A stretch of DNA of 27,896 nucleotides from assembly GCA_035542975.1 (NCBI GenBank), contig DATKKK010000005.1, positions 1-27,896 on the forward strand. The letters are read 5' to 3'. The notes below the pieces were generated by a model. It did no database searches. It was not told the origin of the DNA and was given only the letters and a program-made list of their open reading frames with translations. Both the position numbers and the translations under genes were made by a program. This DNA comes from DATKKK01 sp035542975. GTDB taxonomy: Archaea > Thermoproteota > Bathyarchaeia > Bathyarchaeales > Bathycorpusculaceae. This document shows, piece after piece, positions 15,565 through 22,479 of this stretch (positions are counted from its first letter, which is position 1; each line of letters begins with the position of its first letter).

Positions 15565-17334
15565 ATGGCAGAAAAGAAAACAGAGTCCGATAAATTCACA
15601 ATTATTAACGAGTTAGCACGCCGTCGAGGCTTTTATTGGCAATCATACGAAATCTACGGCGGTGCCAGCGGCTTTCCAACCTATGGTGCATTAGGTGCAA
15701 GAGTGAAACAGAACATTGAGAAGAAACTGAGAGAGCTTTTCGTTAACAGACTTGGCATTTTGGAGATAGAGTCGCCCGTAATCACTCCTGAAAAAGTTTT
15801 CGAAGCCTCAGGGCACCTTGAACATTTCAAAGAACCGATGATTGGATGCTTAAAATGCAAGAAAAGATTCCGTGCTGACCACTTACTTTGTGAGGTCGTG
15901 GGCATCAGCTCAGCAGAAGCTGAAAAACTAAGCTTAGCTGAACTGAAGGAAATGGTTGAAAAACAAAAAATCAGTTGCCCCGAATGCGGGGGAACGTTCG
16001 ACGAACCTAAACTTTTCTTAACTATGTTCAAGACCACCATGGGTCCATACTCGGACGCAGTTGGCTACGGAAGACCTGAAGCCGCGCAAGGCATATTCGT
16101 GGAGTTCAAACGGCTTTACGAAATAGCACGAGAAAAACTTCCCTTCGGTGTCATACAAATAGGACACGCGTTAAGAAACGAGATTTCGCCAAGGCAAGGC
16201 TTGCTGCGGTTAAGAGAATTCACCATCGGAGACTTGGAGTTCTTCTTTGATCCAGAAGAGCCAGACTGCTATCTCCTAAAAGATGTTGAAAACGAAACAC
16301 TACAGCTTTTGCTTACTGAAAAAAGATTGAAGGATTCCGAAGAACTTGTCAAGGTCACTGTGAAAGAAGCGCTGAAAAAAGGCTATATTAAAAACGAGTG
16401 GCAAGCGGTTTTCATTGCTTTCGCCCAAAAACTGCTAATCAGCTTAAGTGTTCCCGCTGAAAAGCAACGTTTTATCGAGAAGCATCCATGGGAGAGAGCG
16501 CATTACTCGAAGCAAACATTCGACCACGAAGTGCTTGTTGAACGTTGGGGTTGGGTTGAGGTCACTGCCACCGCTTACCGAACAGACTACGACTTGAAAA
16601 GGCACACTGAATTCAGCGGTCAAGACATGTACGTGTTCAAAGAATACGAGAAACCGATCGAGAAAGAACACGTTCTGATAAAGCCTATCATGGCGAAGCT
16701 TGGTCCTGTCTTCAAAAACGAAGCTGCAAAGGTTGCAGAAAAGCTTTCCCAAGCTGACCCGAAAGAAATGGAAGCGGCTTTTAAGAAGAACGGTTATTGG
16801 ATGCTTGACAAACACAAGATACTGTCCGAGCACGTGGATATTAAACATGAGATAATCATAGAACGTGGAAGACGCTTCATTCCTCACGTGATAGAACCGA
16901 CTTTCGGCATCGACCGTCTCTTCTACGTAGTCTTCGAGTACGCATACCATGTTAAAGACGATAGGATTTTGCTCAGCTTTCCAAGAGACGTTGCGCCTAT
17001 ACAGGTAGGCGTCTATCCCCTCGTAAGCAAGGATGGGCTTCCTGAAAAGGCTCGGGAAGTCTACAAGATGCTGGTTGACGAAGGTTTGCTAGCTGAGTTT
17101 GATGAGGCGGGTTCCATCGGCAGACGGTACGCTCGTGCGGATGAGATTGGCGTGTCCTTAGGCGTAACCGTGGATTATGATACATTAAGCGATCGAATGG
17201 TTACTGTTCGCGACCGCGACTCTTGGAAGCAGGTTAGAACAAAGATTGAGGCGTTACCTGAGCTTTTGCACGAGTACTTCCGTGGCAAAATCAACTTTGA
17301 AGATTTAGGCAAGCTAATTAAGAACGAAAGTTGA
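15565..17334 (+). CDS. glyS: Glycyl-tRNA synthetase (archaeal dimeric type)
   Basis: A 589-residue class II synthetase charging tRNA-Gly. Visible are the N-terminal FYWQSYEIYGGASGFPTYG (23-41), a zinc-ribbon-like insertion with Cys95, Cys98, Cys138 and Cys141, the GRPEAAQGIF signature (169-178), motif 2 beginning RNEISPRQG (204-212), motif 3 in EPTFGIDRLFY and a C-terminal anticodon-binding domain (about 480-580). Length and order match the archaeal/eukaryotic alpha2 enzyme rather than the bacterial tetramer. The ATG is at the end of a short leader behind its TATA box. A T-run at 17342-17347 follows the stop. Confidence 0.95.
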   Translation: MAEKKTESDKFTIINELARRRGFYWQSYEIYGGASGFPTYGALGARVKQNIEKKLRELFVNRLGILEIESPVITPEKVFEASGHLEHFKEPMIGCLKCKKRFRADHLLCEVVGISSAEAEKLSLAELKEMVEKQKISCPECGGTFDEPKLFLTMFKTTMGPYSDAVGYGRPEAAQGIFVEFKRLYEIAREKLPFGVIQIGHALRNEISPRQGLLRLREFTIGDLEFFFDPEEPDCYLLKDVENETLQLLLTEKRLKDSEELVKVTVKEALKKGYIKNEWQAVFIAFAQKLLISLSVPAEKQRFIEKHPWERAHYSKQTFDHEVLVERWGWVEVTATAYRTDYDLKRHTEFSGQDMYVFKEYEKPIEKEHVLIKPIMAKLGPVFKNEAAKVAEKLSQADPKEMEAAFKKNGYWMLDKHKILSEHVDIKHEIIIERGRRFIPHVIEPTFGIDRLFYVVFEYAYHVKDDRILLSFPRDVAPIQVGVYPLVSKDGLPEKAREVYKMLVDEGLLAEFDEAGSIGRRYARADEIGVSLGVTVDYDTLSDRMVTVRDRDSWKQVRTKIEALPELLHEYFRGKINFEDLGKLIKNES

Positions 17335-17341
17335 CGTTACC

Positions 17342-17347
17342 TTTTTT
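17342..17347 (+). terminator. T-run after glyS
   Basis: Six T residues seven bases after the glyS stop are consistent with an archaeal terminator. Confidence 0.35.
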
Positions 17348-17354
17348 AATACTA

Positions 17355-17395
17355 CAGCATATGTAATGCTGAATAAAAAAGCCCTATTTTGGGGC
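17355..17395. repeat. Two short inverted repeats upstream of the DUF47 gene
   Basis: CAGCAT (17355-17360) and ATGCTG (17366-17371) form a perfect six-base inverted repeat. A second, GCCC (17381-17384) with GGGC (17392-17395), follows around the predicted transcript start. Their place next to the A-rich promoter box would suit an operator, but no regulator is known. Confidence 0.3.
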
Positions 17396-17405
17396 GGGAA
17401 AAACT

Positions 17406-18065
17406 TTGGTGCTTCCAGCAGAAACCGAGGAACGAGTGAAACGACGTGCGTTAACCGTTTGCCAAGACCACTTGAGGAAAGCATTAGACCTGACCAGGAA
17501 GGTTCCTCAAATGATAGACTATTTCGTTCGCAACGACAAGGATAAAGCTAGACTGCTTTTCAACGAAATCAGAAGCGGCGAAGACGAAGTAGACACCGCT
17601 CGCCGACTGGTATCTCAGGAACTAGCAGAAATAGGTGCCATTCTGCTCAGCAGAGAAGACTTCTTGAGGTTCACAAACCTGACAAGCGAAATTGCCGATT
17701 TCTCCGAGGGCATAGCGTTTCGTCTCCTTGAAATCATGGAACACAACTGGAACGTTTCCATGGATATAAAGAAAGACTTGCTAAAGCTTTCAGAAGCCGT
17801 GCTGGAAGCTGTGTTGAAGCTTAGAGAAACCATGATGGTTCTCAACTATGGCTCAATCAAAGCCATGGAAAAAGCCCGCGAGGTCGAAATTGCTGAGCGC
17901 GCTGTTGACGAGATTTACCGCGAACTGGAGATAAAAATTCTCAGCAGCAAGCTTGATTTTCCAGCATTAATCCTTATGAGAGACGTCATACAGCTCTTGG
18001 AGGATTCGGCAGACAAGGCAGAGGATGCAGCAGATGCTGCGCGCATTTTATCCTTCATGATGTAA
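17406..18065 (+). CDS. DUF47 family protein (PhoU-like)
   Basis: A 219-residue all-helical PhoU-like protein of the DUF47 family. Acidic E/D-rich pairs expected to bind metal clusters are seen in RSGEDEVD (56-63), EIAERAVDEIYRE (161-173) and LEDSADKAEDAADAA near the C-terminus. Relatives often sit next to Pit phosphate transporters and are thought to regulate them, but no transporter is present here; the next gene is tRNA endonuclease, 15 bases on. The start is TTG at 17406; GTG at 17409 is an equal alternative and changes one residue. The purine-rich GGGGCGGGAA upstream could serve ribosome binding. Confidence 0.85.
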   Translation: MVLPAETEERVKRRALTVCQDHLRKALDLTRKVPQMIDYFVRNDKDKARLLFNEIRSGEDEVDTARRLVSQELAEIGAILLSREDFLRFTNLTSEIADFSEGIAFRLLEIMEHNWNVSMDIKKDLLKLSEAVLEAVLKLRETMMVLNYGSIKAMEKAREVEIAERAVDEIYRELEIKILSSKLDFPALILMRDVIQLLEDSADKAEDAADAARILSFMM

Positions 18066-18080
18066 AAGGCGAAAACGTCG

Positions 18081-18638
18081 ATGCCTAAAGCCTTCAAAGT
18101 CGAACTCGTCGAAAACTTTTTGGTCGTGTGGAATACAGCTGAAGGTTCAGAGCTTTACAGAGCAGGCTACTACGGAAAACCTATAGGCGTTGCAAAACCT
18201 AAAATCCCAGAATTTACCGTTCCGCTAATCTTGGATTTGATGGAAGGCCTTTATCTTGCCGAAGAACGAAAGATAAGTGTTTATGAGGACTCAGAAAAAA
18301 GGAAGGTCAACCTCAAGAAGTTGCGCCAAAAAACTAAACAACTTTATGAAGAATTTGACGATAAATACGCTGTCTATCGCGATTTGCGGGAAAGCGGTCT
18401 AATCGTGACGCCCGGCATCAAATTTGGCTGCGATTTTGCTGTTTACAAGCATGGGCCTGGTGTTGAGCATGCGCCTTTTATGGTTTCAGTTAAGAAGGCT
18501 CGGGCGCAGATGACGGCTACGGAGATCGTGAAGGCTGGAAGGCTTGCAACGACCGTGAGAAAACGCTTCATCATTGCCGTGCCTGATTTGGAAAAAGGAC
18601 ACATAAATTATCTGATGTTCAAGTGGTTCCGAGCATAA
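18081..18638 (+). CDS. endA: tRNA-splicing endonuclease
   Basis: A 185-residue protein of the homotetrameric archaeal size class that cuts introns from pre-tRNA at bulge-helix-bulge sites. The catalytic triad of the family is present: Tyr122 in DFAVYKHGPG, His130 in GVEHAPF, and a lysine in the TTVRKRFIIAV segment (probably Lys161). The N-terminal domain (1-80) is the usual alpha-beta scaffold, and the C-terminal nuclease domain starts near YAVYRDLRESG (96-106). The ATG follows AAGGCG. Co-transcription with the DUF47 gene is likely from the 15-base gap. Confidence 0.93.
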   Translation: MPKAFKVELVENFLVVWNTAEGSELYRAGYYGKPIGVAKPKIPEFTVPLILDLMEGLYLAEERKISVYEDSEKRKVNLKKLRQKTKQLYEEFDDKYAVYRDLRESGLIVTPGIKFGCDFAVYKHGPGVEHAPFMVSVKKARAQMTATEIVKAGRLATTVRKRFIIAVPDLEKGHINYLMFKWFRA

Positions 18639-18683
18639 ACGTTTATTATCAGACCAGCCAGATTTAGAAAGGAGGCTTCTGTT

Positions 18684-19031
18684 TTGGAACTGAAACAGTT
18701 TTTCGAGATGCAAAGAGAGTTTGATCGAAAACTGAGGTGGAATATGTATGAAAAGTGCGAGACCGCTGAGGACAAATTAAGGTTCATGGAGCATTTCGTC
18801 CTCGTCATGGTTGAAGAATTAGGCGAGATTTCGCGTGTTCGGAAACAGTATTATAGAGATGGGAAGAATTTCGCTGAGGAGCAATTTAAGCATGAACTCA
18901 TAGATGTTTTTGTCTATTTTATGCAAGCTTGCATGGCGCTAGATTTGGATTTGGAGAAGGAATACCTGAAGAAACTGCATTACAACGAGGAACGATTCAT
19001 TCAAGGCAATGCTGAAAAAGTGAGTTCTTAA
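18684..19031 (+). CDS. MazG-like nucleotide pyrophosphohydrolase
   Basis: A 115-residue all-alpha NTP pyrophosphatase of the MazG/dUTPase superfamily, which hydrolyses nucleoside triphosphates to monophosphates. The magnesium-binding signature is clear: EELGE (44-48) and, 23 residues later, ELID (71-74), giving the EExxE...ExxD pattern. The C-terminal KKLHYNEERF is typical. The TTG start is well supported by AAAGGAGG at 18668-18675, eight bases upstream, one of the strongest ribosome-binding sites in the window. The preferred nucleotide, whether a damaged base or dUTP/dCTP, is not evident. It may have its own promoter, as GTTTATTAT lies just upstream. Confidence 0.85.
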   Translation: MELKQFFEMQREFDRKLRWNMYEKCETAEDKLRFMEHFVLVMVEELGEISRVRKQYYRDGKNFAEEQFKHELIDVFVYFMQACMALDLDLEKEYLKKLHYNEERFIQGNAEKVSS

Positions 19032-19077
19032 CCTCTGCAACCGTGAAAATTTAAAGCTGCCGCGTTTCAATCAGGCA

Positions 19078-19461
19078 CTATGGCTTAGATTCAGTTATTT
19101 CGCGCAACTCTTCTTCTAACGTGGGCATCTGTTTAGGATTCTCGATTGTCCATTCCGCTTATTGTCTTCTCTGTCGAGAATAATTATGGTGGGTAACTTC
19201 TATATCATGAACATCTCCACTTCTGTCGGCGAAGGCGGAATCCACCACTTTCGAGTACTGGCTTAAAGGGTCTATCTTTATGCCTCCGAAAACTCTAACT
19301 TCCAAACTTGTAACTTCACCTACTAAAGCCAGAGCAGGAATGTTTGATGCACAGTCCTTGCACCATTCCGCTAAGAAAGCAACCACTACATATTTTTTTG
19401 CAATCTTGCTCAGTGAGTGGATCGCTTCCATGTTAAGTTGGTAAGTCTGTTTTCGTTTCAA
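19078..19461 (-). pseudogene. Decayed thioredoxin-like protein gene
   Basis: The first part of the frame reads as a thioredoxin-fold protein: VVVAFLAEWCKDCASNIPALA with the redox motif WCKDC, then LEVRVFGGIKIDPLSQYSK. After this the frame gives an unrelated tail and stops at 19159. A neighbouring minus-strand frame continues the protein: KWWIPPSPTEVEMFMI, a TAG stop, then KLPTIIILDRED. The original frame resumes past its TAA with AEWTIENPKQMPTLEEELRE and ends at 19078. Two compensating frameshifts (near 19250-19262 and 19160-19170) and at least one internal stop are therefore present. Upstream, FCENFLKRKQTYQLNMEA looks conserved but has no ATG before an upstream stop; TTG at 19461 is the only start. 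Confidence 0.8.
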
Positions 19462-19552
19462 AAAGTTCTCGCAGAAAGGCTGCCCCTAAGCTTTCAATGT
19501 AGTCATTGACTGCAATGGTTTTTCGTCTATTCTGGCAAATCAGTGTTCATTT

Positions 19553-20824
19553 TTAGCCAGACATCACTGTTTGGTTAGTGAATTCTCCTCTCACGTGTTG
19601 ATGTGGGTAGATTTTTGTGGCTTCCATTTTGCAGCCCTCTTCTATTGTCACGTCGTCTGCGATGACTGAGACTGAGCTTATCCTCGTCTGTTTTTTCTGG
19701 GAAGAATTGATTGTTACGTGTCTTCCTACGATGCTTTCGTTTATTTCTGCGTTGTCTTCGATTATTACTCTGTCCATGACGGCAGAGTTTTCTATTACCA
19801 CGTTTTTGCCTATCTGCGTGTAATTGTCAATGCATGAATTAACGATTCTAGTGCCTTCGCCGATTTTGCAGTGTCTCCCAATGAGAACAGCGCCTTCGAT
19901 GCTTATCTTTCGGTCTTTGATTTCCTTTATGATGTCCCTTCTGTTCTTCATTGATTCGCTGCTTTCGCCTTGAACCCACATTCGTTTATTCTCGAGTATT
20001 CTGCCGCCAAAGTCGGTTAATGAAGTGAAGCGACCGTTAAGCAAGTCATGCATGGCTTCCAAGTACCGTTTAGGTGTGCCTACGTCATACCAGCTTCCTT
20101 TCAACGTGTAGCCGTACACTGGCCTGCCTGTTTTTATTATGTATGGGATGAGGTCAAAACCGAAGTCTAGGCGATGATTCTCCTTTATAATCTGTTTGAT
20201 GCCTTCTTCTTTGAATATTTTTTTGATTTCAGGCGAAACCACGTACAAACCTGTGTTAGCAAGGTTTGATGGAGCCTCTTTCGGCGATGGTTTTTCAACA
20301 AACCTGGCGATTTGTCTCTGTTTGTTTATGTCAGCTATGCCATAACCTTCAACGTTTTCAACCTCTCTTAACGCTATCGTCATGAGAGCTCCCTTTTTTT
20401 CATGGAACTCTGCGAGTTCTTTTACGTTGACGTCGAAGATGTTGTCGCCTTGCACGGCGAAAACTGGGTCTTTTACGTTGTAGTATTCCATGTTTATTCT
20501 TGCTGAGTCTGCGCTTCCAAGGTCATCCACATTGGGTTGGTATTTGATGTGAACACGTGGGCTAATTCCGTATCTCGAGGAAAACCCGTAGCCTGACTCA
20601 AAATAATCGTGTAAATCTCGGTAATTCGTGTAACCCTTCACGCCGAAAATGAAGTTTCGGATTCCTTGGCGCGCAAGTGACAGCAACGAGAATTCTATTA
20701 ATGGTCTATTAACAAGGCGTATGCATGCCTTGCTGGTCTCTGCCGTGAGTGGAAGCAGACGCGTTGCCTTGCCGCCTACTGGGATTATTACTCTTAATCT
20801 TTCTGCCGCGTAGTTGTCGGTCAA
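19553..20824 (-). CDS. Sugar-phosphate nucleotidyltransferase with left-handed beta-helix domain
   Basis: A 423-residue NDP-sugar pyrophosphorylase of the glucose-/mannose-1-phosphate type. The N-terminal Rossmann-like domain has the nucleotide loop GGKATRLLPLT (17-27; Ala where Gly is common), Lys32, the metal-site QGDNIFD (125-131), FVEKPSPKEAP and GSWYDVGTP. Hexapeptide repeats of a left-handed beta-helix run from about residue 305 (GAVLIGRHCKIGEGTRI) to the end, as in archaeal GlmU-like or GMP-type enzymes. The nucleotide and sugar cannot be assigned. The TTG start has AGGTGA eight bases upstream, and a minus-strand TATA-like GTTTAATAC lies near 20869-20877. It probably supplies activated sugar for glycolipids or surface glycans. 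Confidence 0.88.
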   Translation of the reverse strand: MTDNYAAERLRVIIPVGGKATRLLPLTAETSKACIRLVNRPLIEFSLLSLARQGIRNFIFGVKGYTNYRDLHDYFESGYGFSSRYGISPRVHIKYQPNVDDLGSADSARINMEYYNVKDPVFAVQGDNIFDVNVKELAEFHEKKGALMTIALREVENVEGYGIADINKQRQIARFVEKPSPKEAPSNLANTGLYVVSPEIKKIFKEEGIKQIIKENHRLDFGFDLIPYIIKTGRPVYGYTLKGSWYDVGTPKRYLEAMHDLLNGRFTSLTDFGGRILENKRMWVQGESSESMKNRRDIIKEIKDRKISIEGAVLIGRHCKIGEGTRIVNSCIDNYTQIGKNVVIENSAVMDRVIIEDNAEINESIVGRHVTINSSQKKQTRISSVSVIADDVTIEEGCKMEATKIYPHQHVRGEFTNQTVMSG

Positions 20825-20954
20825 AAACTTGTCACCTACAAACTTTTATTGAGTTATTCAGGTTAAACGTATTAAACTTTCGAGTCAGCAAGCGATTTTT
20901 ATAGTTTACTTTAATAAAACTCTTGTCGAATCTTACTAGAAGGCTTGACTGAGT

Positions 20955-21806
20955 GTGAACGGGTTTAGAGGCTATGTGCGTTTGATGCGTCCAGTAAATT
21001 GTTTAATGATGGGTTTCGCTGTGATAGTTGGTGCAGCACTAGCAGGTTCTATTAACTTTGCTGGTTCTTGGCTTAACCTTGTTTACGGGTTCGTTACAGG
21101 GTTTATGTTGACTGCTGCGTCAATGGTCATAAACGACTATTATGACAGAGAGATTGATGCAGTGAATGAGCCAACCAGGCCAATTCCGAGCGGTTCAGTC
21201 AAACCGCGAGAAGCGTTGTTTTTTGCGTCAGTTCTTACAGGAATAGGCTTTGCATCGGCATACCTGACGAGCCTTCTCTGTTTCTTAACAGCTTTAATCG
21301 CATGGGTCATCTTCGTAATCTATACCACCGTCGGAAAGCGTAGTGGATTGCCTGGCAATTTTCTGGTTAGCATGTGCGTAGTGATCCCGTTTATTTATGG
21401 AAGCATTGCGGTTGCCAGCACTGTTAAGCTGAATGTCTTGCTCTTTATCTCGATGGTTTTTCTCTCTAACACTGGCAGGGAAGTGACTAAAGGAATCGTA
21501 GATGTTGAAGGTGACAAGGCACAGGGGGTTAAGACTTTGGCTGTGCGTTATGGAGAAAGAAACGCAGCAGTTGCAGCCGCATTGTTCTATGTTTCAGCGG
21601 TTTTGCTGAGTCTGTTGCCTTGGTTTTTAAACAAGGTTTCTGTTTGGTTTCTGCCGTTCGTGGCTATGACTGATATTGGACTTGTTGCGTCTTCTTTTAT
21701 GCTTCTGAAAGATTATTCACGGGAAAACGCTAGAAAAATCAAGAAAATCGTTTTGGTTTGGTTTCTTTTTGGGTTGGTGGCTTTTGTCATGGGTGTTGTT
21801 TCTTAA
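20955..21806 (+). CDS. Digeranylgeranylglyceryl phosphate synthase (UbiA family)
   Basis: A 283-residue UbiA prenyltransferase with about eight to nine membrane helices, predicted to add the second geranylgeranyl chain to geranylgeranylglyceryl phosphate in archaeal ether-lipid synthesis. The two aspartate-rich motifs are NDYYDREID (60-68) and DVEGD (183-187), followed by KTLAVRYG. PTRPIPSGSV after the first motif is typical of this branch. The start is GTG; an overlapping GTG lies two bases earlier in another frame. TATA-like TTTTTATAGTTTA lies upstream near 20895-20907. With mvaD, 11 kb upstream, it covers two steps of lipid synthesis. Confidence 0.9.
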   Translation: MNGFRGYVRLMRPVNCLMMGFAVIVGAALAGSINFAGSWLNLVYGFVTGFMLTAASMVINDYYDREIDAVNEPTRPIPSGSVKPREALFFASVLTGIGFASAYLTSLLCFLTALIAWVIFVIYTTVGKRSGLPGNFLVSMCVVIPFIYGSIAVASTVKLNVLLFISMVFLSNTGREVTKGIVDVEGDKAQGVKTLAVRYGERNAAVAAALFYVSAVLLSLLPWFLNKVSVWFLPFVAMTDIGLVASSFMLLKDYSRENARKIKKIVLVWFLFGLVAFVMGVVS

Positions 21807-21895
21807 GTTAATGCTTGAAGACTTGAAAAAATTGAAGATGGGATTCGAGTTTTTCTCTGCTCAAAGCTGAACAGCATTTGGCGTAACATTCTTTA

Positions 21896-21932
21896 TTGTT
21901 CTAATGCTTGGAATTATAAGTCTCAAGAACAA
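21896..21932. promoter_or_regulatory. Promoter of the regulator gene framed by an inverted repeat
   Basis: The TATA-like ATTATAA (21913-21919) lies midway between TTGTTCT (21896-21902) and its exact complement AGAACAA (21926-21932). The element CTAATGCTT (21901-21909) precedes the TATA box and recurs before the TATA box of the downstream propeller gene. The layout suits an operator covering the promoter. Confidence 0.4.
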
Positions 21933-21958
21933 GAACTACATGGAAGTGTGTTTGCTGC

Positions 21959-22405
21959 TTGAATGCTGAGGATGAAACTGAGTTTGAGTATGCACTTCGC
22001 GGAAAAGATTGGAAGGTCTATTGGCTTCTCTTGAAGAGCGGTCGAGCTCTAAGTATTCGTGAAGTCCAGAAAGCCTTACATTTTAGCAGTCCAAGCGTGG
22101 CACAGCATCATCTTGAGCAGCTGCGTGAGTTGGGCTTGGTGCAAAAACAAGACGTTGGCGGTCAGTATTCTTTAGTGGGCGAAGTCAAGATAGGCGTTCT
22201 TAGGCACTTCGTGAAGTTGGGAAGACTTTTGTTTCCAAGATATTTCTTTTATGCTGTTTTCTCAACAACTTTCTACGTTGCTTATCTTTTGGTGTTTATG
22301 CAGGGTTTAACAAGAGAAAATCTGTTTATCGTCGTGTTTGGAGCTTTTGTTTCAGCCATATTCTGGTACGAAGCGGCTCGCGTATGGTCTTTGCGACCGT
22401 ACTAA
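21959..22405 (+). CDS. Membrane-anchored winged-helix regulator (ArsR-like)
   Basis: A 148-residue protein with an N-terminal winged helix-turn-helix domain (about 14-76) and two transmembrane helices (about 93-114 and 120-142) joined by a loop of five or six residues. The HTH reads LSIREVQKALHFSSPSVAQHH followed by the wing GLVQKQDVGGQYSLVG, as in archaeal ArsR/MarR-like regulators. The topology would keep the HTH and C-terminus in the cytoplasm with almost nothing outside. The start is TTG, about 40 bases from a TATA-like box. The propeller gene starts 74 bases after the stop. A role as a membrane-tethered regulator of that gene is my inference. Confidence 0.8.
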   Translation: MNAEDETEFEYALRGKDWKVYWLLLKSGRALSIREVQKALHFSSPSVAQHHLEQLRELGLVQKQDVGGQYSLVGEVKIGVLRHFVKLGRLLFPRYFFYAVFSTTFYVAYLLVFMQGLTRENLFIVVFGAFVSAIFWYEAARVWSLRPY

Positions 22406-22424
22406 CTTTTGGAATGAAACTGTA

Positions 22425-22444
22425 CTAATGCTTAGCATAAAATA
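22425..22444 (+). promoter_or_regulatory. Promoter of the beta-propeller gene
   Basis: GCATAAAATA (22435-22444) is about 40 bases before the ATG and is preceded by CTAATGCTT (22425-22433), identical to the nine bases before the TATA box of the adjacent regulator gene. Confidence 0.45.
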
Positions 22445-22479
22445 CCATCGATTCTTATTCTGTAGTAGGCGATTATCGC

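Noticed and set aside
21811..21870. ATG frame of 19 residues after the prenyltransferase gene
   Set aside because: It is very short, has no ribosome-binding site and no membrane or motif character; chance is the simpler explanation.
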